This document shows positions 21,900 through 32,487 of a stretch of DNA of 64,000 nt, one piece after another (position 1 is the first letter of the stretch; each line of letters opens with the position of its first letter). Below the pieces are notes generated by a model. The model did no database searches, was not told where the DNA came from, and was given only the letters and a program-made list of their open reading frames with translations. The stretch is taken from positions 17,365,110 to 17,429,109 of the forward strand of contig NC_134030.1 in the NCBI RefSeq assembly GCF_964204645.1, written 5' to 3'. Origin of the DNA: Tubulanus polymorphus. Lineage: Eukaryota > Nemertea > Palaeonemertea > Tubulaniformes > Tubulanidae. Position numbers and translations under genes: made by a program.

Positions 21900-22371
21900 A
21901 ATGCCAGCATGACCCTCAAATAGACTTAAGTTCTTTGGAATTAGCCACGGACACAGAGGTTAGGCTACTGATTCGATTGTCAGTGGCATTAATAAACGAA
22001 GAAAGTGACCCCGGTATGTGTAGTGAGTTATTTGATCTGCATTCAGCATGACAATTTATTGTCTCTAGCAGACAACTGGGAATTGTCCCTCCAGCTGTCC
22101 TCATAATAACTTTATTCGATCTAGAATGTCAGAAACGTCATTAGCCCCCATTTGAGGGGTACGATACCCGATAAATCTATCAAAATCCGATGACTCATTG
22201 TCATCAAAGTAATACGAATCGTAATTTCCTCAATTTCCTAATAGCTGTCGACTGGATACTGGTGTCCCGCATGATACCTCGATAAAATGACGTATCCAAT
22301 ATATCACCCATATCGCCCTCAAAGTAATCAAAAATCGTTGTCTCTGTTCGTTTCCCTGTCAAAATGTTCGA
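21900..22371 (-). pseudogene. Family C acidic spacer remnant
   Basis: Minus-strand codons near 22110-22200 read SSDFDRFIGYRTPQMGANDV followed by SDILDRI, aligning with the family A spacer (LDKFIDYHTPSWGADDVYDI). The rest is out of frame or too decayed to follow. It sits directly downstream of the family C Gag remnant, in the same order as family A. Confidence 0.5.
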
Positions 22372-22990
22372 TTACACCCTTGGTAGCCTTGGACCGAAAC
22401 TGACCCTTCCAGAATTTTGGGGACGGCGATTATCGCTGAAATGCGTCCCGGTTCGGTGTGACGCGTGACATTTGTTAGCCATAACGCCAAGTTTTACAAT
22501 TCCTGGCGTAATGAACAGGGGAGTGGAATTGACAGCACACCACCCGAACATCCTGCGATCTTTGCGATGGACTTGTGATGGACGGCTTTCACTATAATAA
22601 GAGCTTATCATTCTGCTGAATATGGGTAGCTTTTGTGTGTTCAACATGTTGCGCAAAATGTCCTGTAGCTGACCCATAACATCTCCCAACGCCTTATTTG
22701 TTCTGGTCCCCTTTTTGCAATACCTTAGGAGACGACAGAGCCTTTCGTTTTTGGTGTGCTCTGCAATTCTGACTGCCTCCGATGCATCCCTAATAGTCGT
22801 AGGAAGCTGCGATAAAAGGTAGACTGAATTGTCAGGACGAGAATTAGTACCATTTTTTTCTGGTTGTCCGAGAAGTTTCAACTCGAGGCCACACGATCAA
22901 TTTCTTCCACCAATCTATCGACCGGTTGTCTCTCATCGTCGCATTGATATCAAAGCTGACTCCTTAACCAAAGCCCTTGAGGTGGGGCTA
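22372..22990 (-). pseudogene. gag: Family C Gag remnant
   Basis: The 169-residue frame (22372-22881) reads RPDNSVYLLSQLPTTIRDAS and EAVRIAEHTKN, like family A RPDISVYLLSQRPTTFRDAW and EAARMAEHIEQ. Codons upstream to about 22990 carry the HAFCTQFSPT-type block. It is cut at 22990 by the third minisatellite array, so the N-terminal half of Gag is missing. The frame shifts before the zinc knuckle, whose DNA is still recognisable near 22480. Confidence 0.7.
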
Positions 22991-23024
22991 AATTGTGTAC
23001 AAAACGCATGGACGATATGTACTC

Positions 23025-23440
23025 TCGGTCTTCTCTCTTTACAGACTGATTGCATTTTACTCTCAGCTCGCCTTGCAGACTGATTGTACTGTACCCTCGG
23101 TCATCTCTCTTTACACACTGATTGTAACGTACCCCTAGGTGCCTCCCATTACATACTGATTGTACTATACCTTCAATCATCTATCCTTACACACTGATTG
23201 AACTGAACTCTCAGTCACCTCCCCTAGCAGACTAATTGCGCTGTGCCCTCAGTCATCTCCCCCTACAGACTGAGTGAACTTTACCTAATTCGGTCATCTC
23301 CCTTATCAGAAACACTGTACTCTCAGTCATCCCACCTTGTAGACTGATTTTACTGATACCTCAGTTATCTCTCCTCGGTGACTGACTGTACCCCAAGTCA
23401 TTTTCCCTCACGACTGACCGCTCTGTATCCACACCGCCTT
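23025..23440 (+). repeat. 38-bp minisatellite, array 3
   Basis: About ten more diverged units (CAGACTGATTGCATTTTACT and related) abutting the truncated family C Gag. Presence next to three different element remnants suggests the array is part of, or a hot spot for, these elements. Confidence 0.75.
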
Positions 23441-24234
23441 TCATTATAGCGGATAAATATGACGAAGCTTGTATGTACGGAATACAGTAGGCCTATACAG
23501 AATATAGTATTTCAAACAATGCAAGTGGCTAGAAGTTCAATACGCACGATCTCAATGCCTCGCCGAAACAACAAGCAAGATCCCTTCCAGTCGATTCAAA
23601 GGCACGATAAAGCATTTCTCTCCGATTTTGGTATTCTTTTTGAAATTATTATATATAGGAATCAGCAAATCTCTTATTCGTCTCATGGTTTTCTTTGACG
23701 GCCACTTTAGCTTTATCCAGCCTTTCATTTGGGGTGTTCATAAAAGAATTAAGTAATTTGTCATCCTGTACTACCTGATCAGCCAAGGCGACACACCTGA
23801 TTCAACTTTCAGGACATATTGCCTAAGTGCATCCACATTGTCTTCCGTAGCCATACCAAAAGTGATATGTTAAATTTCCTACAAAATTGAGTAACGCTCT
23901 CTTTTCACGACCAGCTGCTCTAAACAGGAAGGACAGATTTAACTGTATTCATATTAACGTTGATCCGGGTTCGTGTTTCCATTAATCTGGGCTTTAATTC
24001 TTTCAATTATTTTATTCAGCATAATCAATTCGCTAATTCCTTACCTTTCAATTTTGAATTTAGATCCCTTCCTTGGTTCGAAATCCAACACACATGGTAA
24101 CATTGAATATCCATGTTTCGCATAATAATAGATAATGCTATGTATAATGTGAATAATAGTAATGATATAAAATGCTTGAGGGCTGTCAATTCTCTTAATG
24201 ATTTACACATTTTAACAGCCCTCTCCAGGTGCGG
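23441..24234. other. Unassigned sequence, probably decayed family C leader
   Basis: No convincing ORF. On the minus strand CTTTCAATTTTGAATTTAGA near 24045 recalls CCTTTAAATTTTGAATTTCG near 1825 in the family B LTR, so this may be decayed LTR or leader DNA of the same group. Confidence 0.3.
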
Positions 24235-24600
24235 CGTGTTGTGGTAGTGTAATACCTACCGGTGTGTTCTCAGGCCGGATCTTCTGCCCCGGGTCCTAAC
24301 TTGAATGATTTCTAAAAGTCTATCTATCCGTATTATTTTTTAAGCTGGATGTATACATTCTATCTCTAGAGCCCCCGCAAAGACTCGCTCCCCCTTTTTA
24401 TATCGTTACTGGATAGAAACTTGTGCATGCCCTTTACCAGACTTGGCTTGGTTTTCACGGATTGTGATGCATTCATACGTCACAACATATCACCGCCTCA
24501 GATATGGAGTGTTCACGTTTCTACATATATCAAAATATCCTAGAAATACCTTTTGCATTCGCCGTAGCCCATGGCCGCATCATCTGACCTTTTAAAATCC
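24235..24600 (-). repeat. Family C repeat, LTR-like, copy 3
   Basis: Diverged relative of 20960-21340: CAGGCCGGATCTTC, then CACGGATTGTGATGCATTCA and CATACGTCACAACAT, and GCCCATGGCCGCA. It may be the 5' LTR of the family C element whose Gag is at 22372-22990. Confidence 0.5.
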
Positions 24601-24639
24601 CCCGGGATCCCACAATCTGGGTTAACGAGTTATCTTTGT

Positions 24640-25336
24640 GGCATTTTGAACATCAGCATTTATTTCGGATATGTTATCGAATCCTACATGTTTTTCAATT
24701 TTCTGAGTTTCAATTTCATACTGTTCCCGTCTACACATTTCTTCTTCATCTCTATTTGATTTAAACTTTGAATATCTTTCCTTCAGAGTAGGAGCTTAAA
24801 CTAGAAACATTTTCATCATTTATCTCTCCGTCATTTATAACGGTAGATCCAATCTGACGATCACAATCATCACAAATTCTATTATCGAATTCATTATTCG
24901 TATCATTCATATTATCATACTCAACGTTACATCTTCTCTATTTAAATTCAATAGGCTATATGATTCAATTCGTTCAGATTTACTATTTGCATCTGACAGA
25001 CCTTTTCCGATAAATAACTTTCTGCTTTTATTTACGCTTTAATTTCACTAAGTGCGGATACCCCCATGGATTCACCAGTATACAATAAACTATTCATATC
25101 TCGTCTGGGATCTTCGCCAGCTGACGGTACTTTCATAAAACATTTAATGTACATATTTCACCCCTCGTTCCTGTCCATCAAAATGTCTTATCGTTAACAT
25201 AAGGCTCAAAATGATTCTGCTCATAGTCTGAAGGAAATTCTCCTTCTCTAAATCCGTTATAGCATCGTAAATTATCATTTCTATCATCATGATCAGATTC
25301 ACTCGAATGTCCGTTTGTAAATGCCGATGTGGCCAT
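24640..25336 (-). pseudogene. Decayed acidic ORF of unknown family
   Basis: The minus strand has a 52-codon frame from an ATG at 25336 (MATSAFTNGHSSESDHDDRN...), ending at about 25178, and a second charged frame near 24640-24770 (RDEEEMCRREQYEIETQKIE). The composition resembles the acidic spacer region of families A and C, but I see no alignable motif, so the assignment is weak. Confidence 0.25.
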
Positions 25337-25339
25337 AGG

Positions 25340-26274
25340 AACTTACTGTTTATGTCGGCGTTCTATTTCCTCGTAGTGATATGTTGGAAAACTAGCTCGA
25401 GTCCAAGAATGTTTTAAAATCAGTCCAAAAGAGTAGTCCAAAAATTATGATGTGAATGGATTAATTATATAATTGATGTCCGTGCTGGGTGAGCGATGAA
25501 GGTAGAATGTACTAGGTGTAGTCGAAGGAATTAGAAACCACCGCTCAGCAGCGAACTATTTTTGTACTGAGTTGCCTTAATCGGCTGGCTGACCGATAGT
25601 TTCTACGAAATGAGGGAGATGAAATGAGCTTGTATGAGAGGGGTGAAATTAGGGTAATTTTATAAACTATATATCAGTAGTATAAGTGATTGAGCTTGCT
25701 GTCTGAGAGGCGGCGGGTCACGTGAATTATTTTGATAGACTGTACTGGCCCGGAAACGATCAAACCGATTATCAAACCGATTATCAGATGGTTGTCTCAC
25801 TTGCGAATATTTTCCTTGCGGTGACGAGTATGCCGGGCCATATCAAAGTTTTGCTATGGACTCCGACATTGCCGTGCGATATGGCCACGACGGCCACGAT
25901 TATGGCATATTCCGCATCTAGATGTTGAATGCCATACCGTTCGACCTAACTCGCAATATTGTCGACCATCCGATAATCTAATCGGTCGAATTTTGTTTTG
26001 ACTAGTTCAACCCTTTGTAGTTGCAATAATTCAGTTGACTTTTCATTCATACTTTTACCTCCAGTTCTTAGGCTATCTGGTACGAGTAGACTAAATTCAA
26101 TGACTTAAATTGATGCCTGTGCTGGAGCTATCTTTCCTAACTCCTGTGCTGGTATCAGTGATCGCATGGTCAAAATTAATGGGGCATTTCCCAATTACGA
26201 ACACCTTTGTGGAGGGTAATAAACCACGAAGAAATGTTTGCAACAGGTCATCACCCGAGTTCTCATATTTACCT
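25340..26274. other. Unassigned sequence left of the BEL element
   Basis: Short ORFs only (25722-25928, 26110-26307), without recognisable domains. It includes a small direct repeat of AAACCGATTATC near 25760. I see no RNA gene. Confidence 0.3.
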
Positions 26275-26305
26275 TGTTCTTGTTTATCCTCGGGTCCTGG
26301 CGTTT

Positions 26306-27003
26306 AAACTATAAACTGGCCCTTGAATCAGGGAAACTAATCTATCTGACTCTAACACCTGCTTCCATATTTGATCAACAACTTATGCAACAGCTATACA
26401 AAAAAATCAACTAAAAAATTTGATATGTAACAGATGTAACAATTTTCATTATAAGATCACAGGTTCAAATCTTACCCCCTAAAGTGACATCCTGTCTCTT
26501 TAATTACTCTTAAGTCTATATCCACTAAATTAAACAAAATCTAACTTAACTATAGCTTAACATTGAACTTTTAAGAACTAAACTTTTTCTATAAATTTTC
26601 TGAAGAAATTACTAAACTTAACTCTTGTAATATAAATTAATTGGAATGATTCTTTGTAATTTTACCAAGATTTGTATATGAATTATATCTAAATCTATTT
26701 CTATATGTGCAGCATATACTTAAAACAATTTTCACTTAAACTCAATTATCTAAATACAATGTAGTCACACAAATCTAAGGTTCAACTTTCAACGCAACAC
26801 GCGAACCGCAAACGAATTATTAAGACTAGATAATCTCAAAATTGACTTTTAACACAAATTACTCTTCGGTGAGTAATCAAACATATTTATGCGACAATAT
26901 ATGTTTGCTGATTTCTAATTCCAACCAACGAATGAATTACGCATCAAATTCGGTTTTTCCTTTCGAATGATTGTTTCACTGTTGATACAACGCATAACTA
27001 ATA
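26306..27003. other. Region of the expected BEL 3' LTR, not matching the 5' side
   Basis: AT-rich, non-coding. By position it should be the 3' LTR, but apart from the terminal 31 bp I see no similarity to the sequence right of 32487. AGGTTCAAATCTTACCCC near 26462 looks like a tRNA B box or T arm, but there is no surrounding cloverleaf. Confidence 0.35.
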
Positions 27004-27231
27004 TTATTTTGAATTAAATTCCAGAGGACTGATGTTGCCTATGGAACGCTTATAAACCTTTTTCGAGGTTTCAACATCAACAACACGAATTAATCCATCT
27101 TTTCCTGGATAGACCGATTTGATTTCTCCCAATTTCCACTGCCGCCTTGGAAGATCCTTATCGATAACTAACACAATATCTTCGTTCGCAATGTTCTGAT
27201 TTGGAGACAACCATTTCTTTCTCGCGCTCAA
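27004..27231 (-). pseudogene. pol: BEL integrase C-terminal domain (DUF5641-like)
   Basis: 75-residue frame with LSPNQNIANEDIVLVIDK, PRRQWKLGEIKSVYPGKDGL and IRVVDVETSKKVYKRSIGNI. This is the small beta-barrel that ends BEL/Pao integrases (pattern W.lG.i..v.pGkDg.iR.v.v.t..g...R). It has been separated from the catalytic integrase ORF by a frameshift near 27270-27300; the other frame there reads WGRWIQEILPQL, the normal connection. Confidence 0.85.
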
Positions 27232-29015
27232 CTGGGGTAGAATCTCTTGGATCCACCTACCCCAAAACTGACGAACGACTTCCTGACTATGTCGCCACTG
27301 TTACGCAAATTGAACGGAATGCAGTCTACACTACTCGGCGCAGTATCTCCGCTGTCTCGTCCCACGATAAAATGATTTGGTGTCAACATAGGTTCATTTA
27401 TATCTTGACCAACCAACGGTCTCGAGTTCATTAGTCCTTCAACTAACGTAACGACTGTACGAAACTGCTCATCGTTTAATTCGCTACCTCCGATTATTGC
27501 TTTTATCGAACGCTTTGTGGCTTTAATCATTGTTTCAAATACACCACCGAAATATGGACTAACAGGTGGATTCCAAATCCAGTTTACTCCGTTATTCGCT
27601 AAGTTATTCGATATCTTATCTTGATCAAGACTATAAAGACAATCGACGAGCTCCTTCAACTCTGATTCTCCTGAAACGAAACTTCCACCGTTATCTGATA
27701 AGCATCTTTTAGGCCACCCACGCCTTGCCGCAAATCTTGAGAATGCGCAAAGGAACGAATCTGTATCCAGGCTATCAGTAGCTTCGAGATGTACCGCTCT
27801 GACTTGCAGATCGACCATCAAAAGGAGGTATCTTTTCGCCCTAGTACGACCTCTGCCCATCTTAACTGAAAACGGACCCGCGAAATCCAGACCGATTTCT
27901 GAAAACACATTCCATGATGGGTTTACTCGAATACTAGGCAGAGGAGCCATCTGTTGACTGAGACGCTTCTTTCGTAACCATCTAAGACAATACGCACAGC
28001 TGTTTAGGATTTTCTTAACCGCAGTCGACCCTTGTAAAATCAGAGATTTTCTACGAAGAGTGTTAAGAATATGTACTGGTCCAACACTATGTGCAGTATC
28101 ATCATGTGCCTGTACTATCAAAAGTCTTGTAATGTCACTCGACTTTGACAGAATTATCGGAAATTTTGTTTCTTCCGGTAATAATTCGCATCTTTCGACT
28201 CTCGTTCGCGATCGAAGAACTCCATTTTCGTCCAGGTATGGGTTCAACCCTGCGATTTTACTACTGAGTAATACATGTTTCTTCTTTTCTAATGCTACTA
28301 TTTCTTCACTGAAAGCTTCTCTTTGACCTACTTTCACTAACTCTACCTCCGCTGCTTTCAGTTCATCAGGAGACAATACACGATCATTATTTCTGCTCGA
28401 CTTACACGTTTTACAGTTCAATACAAATCGCTTAACCCACGCATAAATTCGAACCAGCGAAAACTTTCCTGTCCAGGATATACCACCGTTTTGTACGGGT
28501 AACCGTCTAGACCATCGACTAGGTTTCAAACTCCACACAAATTCATCGAGTGGAATATTCGTCATCGAATCATCATTTTCTTTGCGATTTTCTGTATTTT
28601 CGACATTTAAATCCAACGCACGAATCATAAACCCAGTAGGTTTTTCTGTGTCTGGATTTTCGACTGTTTCATGAGTAATATAATCCCTCCAATCTTTACG
28701 AATTTCATCCATTGCTTTGGATGATATTTTGATCTCTGTTTCTGGCCACGAGTCTGAGTTATCACATAGAAATTGTGGTCCGTGCCACCATAACTCTTCA
28801 TCTTTCAACCGAACTATACTGCAGCCTCTTGACGCGACATCTGCCGGATTACAGCTTGTTGGTACGTATCTCCACTGAGACGGAGAGGTAACTTCATGAA
28901 TTTTACCAACACGATTTGAAACAAAAGTCTTGTAGCTTCGACTTTCTCCTCCTAACCAGAACAAAACATCATAAGAGTCGCTCCAGAAAGTAGCTTCTTC
29001 TATTGGTAATTTCAT
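27228..29015 (-). pseudogene. pol: BEL RNase H end and integrase
   Basis: 595 residues. The N-terminal ~100 residues are the Pao-type RNase H end (FWSDSYDVLFWL, YVPTSCNPADVASRG). From about residue 300 comes an H2C2 zinc-binding domain (AHDDTAHSVG ... CAYC). The catalytic core has GLDFAGPF, CLSDNGGSF and PYFGGVFETMIK, giving the D, D and E of the integrase triad. The ORF overlaps the upstream RT ORF by 4 bases because of a 1-nt frameshift at about 29013. The last ~25 residues are out of frame. Confidence 0.9.
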
Positions 29016-29937
29016 ACTTTACTTACTCGTCTTGTCAACTGCATACCAATTTCCGCAGCCATTAACTCTAGCTTAGGAATTGAAATACTCTTTGTTGGAG
29101 CCAACTTCGATTTTGCAGTAACTAGCGTGACAGTAACTGAACCATCTTCATATGTAGTTAACTGATACACTGCTGTGGAGTAAGCTCTAATCGAAGCATC
29201 ACCGAATGTATGTAAAGTCACCGATTTTACATCTTTTCGAGTCTTCAAACATCTTGGTATGTGGAGACATGAGATCAATGACAAATCTTCACACCACAAT
29301 TTCCATTTCTGACGTAATTGTGACGTAAGAATCTCATCCCATTCGAGTCCTTTCAGCCAAATTTCTTGCAGAATGATTTTCGCTTCAAGGACTTTAGGTG
29401 CTATAAGTCCCATTGGGTCAAATATCCGAGCGATATAACTGAGAACTTCACGTTTCGTTATACTGTCGTGGTATTCTGGTACGTTAACTTGATATTCAAA
29501 TGTGTCTGATTCTGCTTTCCAGTAGACACCCAGAACTTTGGTTTTTGGCAATACATTGTCTTGAATCTTCAATCTATCGGATTCCGGAATTTCTTCTAAG
29601 ACAGTTCTGTCATTTGACATCCATTTTCTATAATGAAATCCTCCATCTGTAGCCAAAGCCGTTAACTGTTGTCTGGTGGCTATGGCAACATCTGGGTCAT
29701 CCATTGAACAAATGGTGTCATCCATGTATGTTTTCGAATCAACTGCATCAGCTGCAAGGGGAAAACTTCTTTCTTCATTTTCGCATGAGTCTGCCATACA
29801 TACTGAGCACAGCAAGGAGAGTATGTTCCACCGAATACATGCCTTTTAAATTCATAGACTTCAATTTCACCGGATATCTGATTTTTCCAGAGATATCTAT
29901 GATACTTTCGATCTTCTGGCTTCATTTCTATTTGCAA
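29012..29937 (-). pseudogene. pol: BEL reverse transcriptase (truncated) and RNase H
   Basis: Two frames, 29680-29937 and 29012-29815. The first has the palm/fingers fragment EDRKYHRYLWKN and FKRHVFGGTYSPCCAQYV. The second carries the active-site box KTYMDDTI (YMDD), then the thumb/connection (KVLGVYWKAESDTF, REVLSYIARIFDPMGL) and the start of RNase H (TLHTFGDASIRAYSTAVY). The first ~70 RT residues that normally precede the first catalytic Asp are missing, so the polymerase cannot function. Confidence 0.9.
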
Positions 29938-31388
29938 TACATCTGTGAAAGATCTGCACCCATAGCTTTGAGTCCACTTCTGAATGGACCTTTGAATTCG
30001 ATATAATCTTTGGTCAGGTATTCTGCGATTGTTTCCTCATACGATTTTTTGATGTCCGGATTGGAATCAATTTTCTTCATTAATAATTTAAGTCTGTTCA
30101 ACGCTACTGACTGATTATTTTCCAGATAGGGACTTTCATCCTTCCAAGGAACGCCAATTTCATAACGCTTGCCGTCGAACTTCAACGATTGCTCAAGCTT
30201 TTTCTGAGCTATTTCTTCGTCAACAGATAATTTGGATCTTGATTCATCGAGACCCGATTTTTCTTTCTCCCAAAACGCTTTTAGGGTAGAATCTAACGAA
30301 ATTTCTTCTTCATTCGGATTTTCACGATTAGCCAAAATCGTTTGACAGATTACATGAGTCTGTTTCTTCACGTTATGTGACTGATTTACATTGTCACCGA
30401 TACACGTCCAACCGAACGGACAAAGACGAGCGATTGGATCCGACGGATTTGGACCGCATATTTCTTTCAAACAGTACAGTAGATGTCTACAATCTTTTCC
30501 AAGTATTCCCTCAACTGTAGAATTAACACTAACATCTGGAAAGGGTATACCTTGTAGATGTGTCCACCGATTACGTATCTTCGACCATGCAATCGACACC
30601 ATACTGTCACAAACGTTATCCACTACGTAAAATCGCTGCGTGGCTAAGATTCTATCTGAACCGTTGTAATGTCTTATGTTTACATCACAAACTTTCGATT
30701 TCGTTGAAATTTCCGAACCATCGAATACTTTAACCGTCAAAGTTTCATTGTTATATTTCAAATTACGCATATGCGATACAGCGTGAGTACTGAGGTAACT
30801 AATGTCACTGCAATCATCTAGAAGAACTATTATCTGACGTTTATCATGACCATCACCAATATAGATAGGAAGAGTTCTCATTCCAACGTTCACTGAACTA
30901 TCTATAGCATATATCTGCTTCGCCATAAACGAACCATTCTTTTTTACGTCAGTTTCTAATGACGACTGGCTAGTTTCTTGATCTGTAGTTTCATCATCTT
31001 TATTTTCCCGATCATAAATTTCTGATTTCTTAAACTTCGGTCGATGCAACATCGAACTGTGTGTTAGAGTACAGCCAGATACTCCACACTGTCGTCTACT
31101 ATTACAATCCGAACCACGGTGATACGGACGTAAACATCGAAAACATAAACCAAGCCTTTTTGCAGTAGTCCAACGTTCATTTTTCATCTTTCGGAAACGG
31201 TCGCATTTTACTTCAGTGTGTTCCATTCCACACACGCTACATTTTACTGAATTACCCACGAAGGTACCACTACGTTTATTCGGTAATTTTCTATCAACAG
31301 TCTTCGAATCATTCGATACTCCATGAAGACCCTTAACTGCTTCACGAGCTTTCACCTTTCGCGCAACGACTTCTGAAAAACCATTCAC
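29928..31388 (-). pseudogene. gag-pol: BEL Gag C-terminus, protease and start of pol
   Basis: 486 residues. It begins in the nucleocapsid region with BEL-type zinc motifs (CSVCGMEHTEVKCDRF; GLCFRCLRPYHRGSDC; CGVSGCTLTHSSMLH). An aspartic protease follows near residues 180-290 with VLLDDCSDISYLS at the active-site loop (DDCSD instead of the usual D-S/T-G-S/A) and VEGILGKD. It then enters the pol linker (YLTKDYIEF) and stops at the RT deletion. A 1-nt slip in a T run near 31378 separates it from the upstream Gag ORF. Confidence 0.85.
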
Positions 31389-32322
31389 TTAAGGAAGCAA
31401 GACCTTCGTCACATGATCTCGAGCTTAACCAGTCATAGTACTGTACAAGCAATATCTCAGGAATCTTTCGAGATACGATGCTATACCAAGCACCATCGCC
31501 GAGATCATCACCTTTTCCTCCAGCTTTCAATTTTGCTACTGCAACGACGAGATTATCCGACAATTTTTCTAATTTGTCGATATCATAAACTGACGGCTTT
31601 TCTGACTTTTCCAATTCATCTAAATATCCCTGTAGTTTCCTTCGTTCACCACCAAAAATCTGAACGAGTAACTTTTTTGCCGCTTCGTATTCCTCTAAGC
31701 TATAACCGAAACCCTTTATGGTATCAATAGCTTTTCCTTTCAACGAGTTCATCAACCGTAGCATTTTATTAGCTGCTGGTTCATCTGTACTGTCAACTAC
31801 GTTCACGAAGGCCATCCAGTAACTGTCGAATGTCAACTTATTTCCATCAAATACAGGAACTTTTATGCGTTCAAGTTTGGAAACAGCTGCCGTAACCGAC
31901 GATTCATCTTCTTCAAGGCTAATTCTCTTTCTTGGAGTGGACGTTTTCTTTTTACTCGTGTCATTAGATTCATTGACCGAACGATTCAATAACAGAGAGC
32001 GAGCCTTTTCTATTTCATATTCTGTTGAATTAAAAACCTCTTCTGCTTCAGCTTGAATATTCTGAACGCCTTTACTGTTATTTTCTGTTAAGTGGAGTTG
32101 TTCTAACTCATCTAGTACTGACAGGACTAAATCTCTTTTCTCATGAATATTGTCTATTATTTCTAATACGTGACTACCATCAGTATCTTCTTTACTTTCT
32201 AAGACCTTTGCTGTCAATTTTGTTAGGAGTCTACTCAAAGTGCTTTTTTCTATTTTCTTAAGCTTTTTCAGCTCACCTAAACCACGTTTTGAAGTATTTC
32301 CGGTTGCATCAACATCAGCCAT
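31342..32322 (-). pseudogene. gag: BEL Gag N-terminal half
   Basis: 326 residues: a charged helical N-terminus, then the DUF1759-like capsid region KLERIKVPVFDGNKLTFDSY followed by WMAFVNVVD, MLRLMNSLKGKA and YEAAKKLLVQIFGG, typical of BEL/Pao Gag. The ATG at 32320 follows about 110 bases after the primer site. The final ~15 residues are out of frame after a T-run indel. In the element this protein forms the particle shell. Confidence 0.85.
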
Positions 32323-32433
32323 GATTGCGAAATATTGTCAGCAGTTACTGAAGTCTAATTATCTGATGTTAATACTTGCTCTTTCTGATGTTCTATTTCT
32401 ATTTCATGAGCCAGCTTTACAGTTTTCTTGTGT

Positions 32434-32451
32434 TCCCGGGTTTCGGCACCA
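32434..32451 (-). promoter_or_regulatory. BEL primer-binding site for tRNA-Phe
   Basis: Minus-strand TGGTGCCGAAACCCGGGA, an exact 18-nt complement of the eukaryotic tRNA-Phe 3' end including CCA. It lies five bases inside the inferred LTR end at 32457. The identical 18-mer primes family A copy A1. Confidence 0.9.
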
Positions 32452-32487
32452 TTTTATGTTCTTGTTTATCCTCGGGTCCTGGCGTTT

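Larger units (their letters stand above)
26275..32487 (-). mobile_element. BEL/Pao LTR retrotransposon, defective
   Basis: Gag, protease, RT, RNase H and integrase segments follow in BEL/Pao order on the minus strand. A 31-bp block (TGTTCTTGTTTATCCTCGGG...) occurs at both extremes (26275-26305 and 32457-32487), presumably the U5 ends of the two LTRs; the rest of the two LTRs does not match, so at least one is replaced or strongly diverged. The tRNA-Phe primer site lies at 32434-32451. At least four frameshifts and one RT deletion make it non-functional. Confidence 0.85.
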
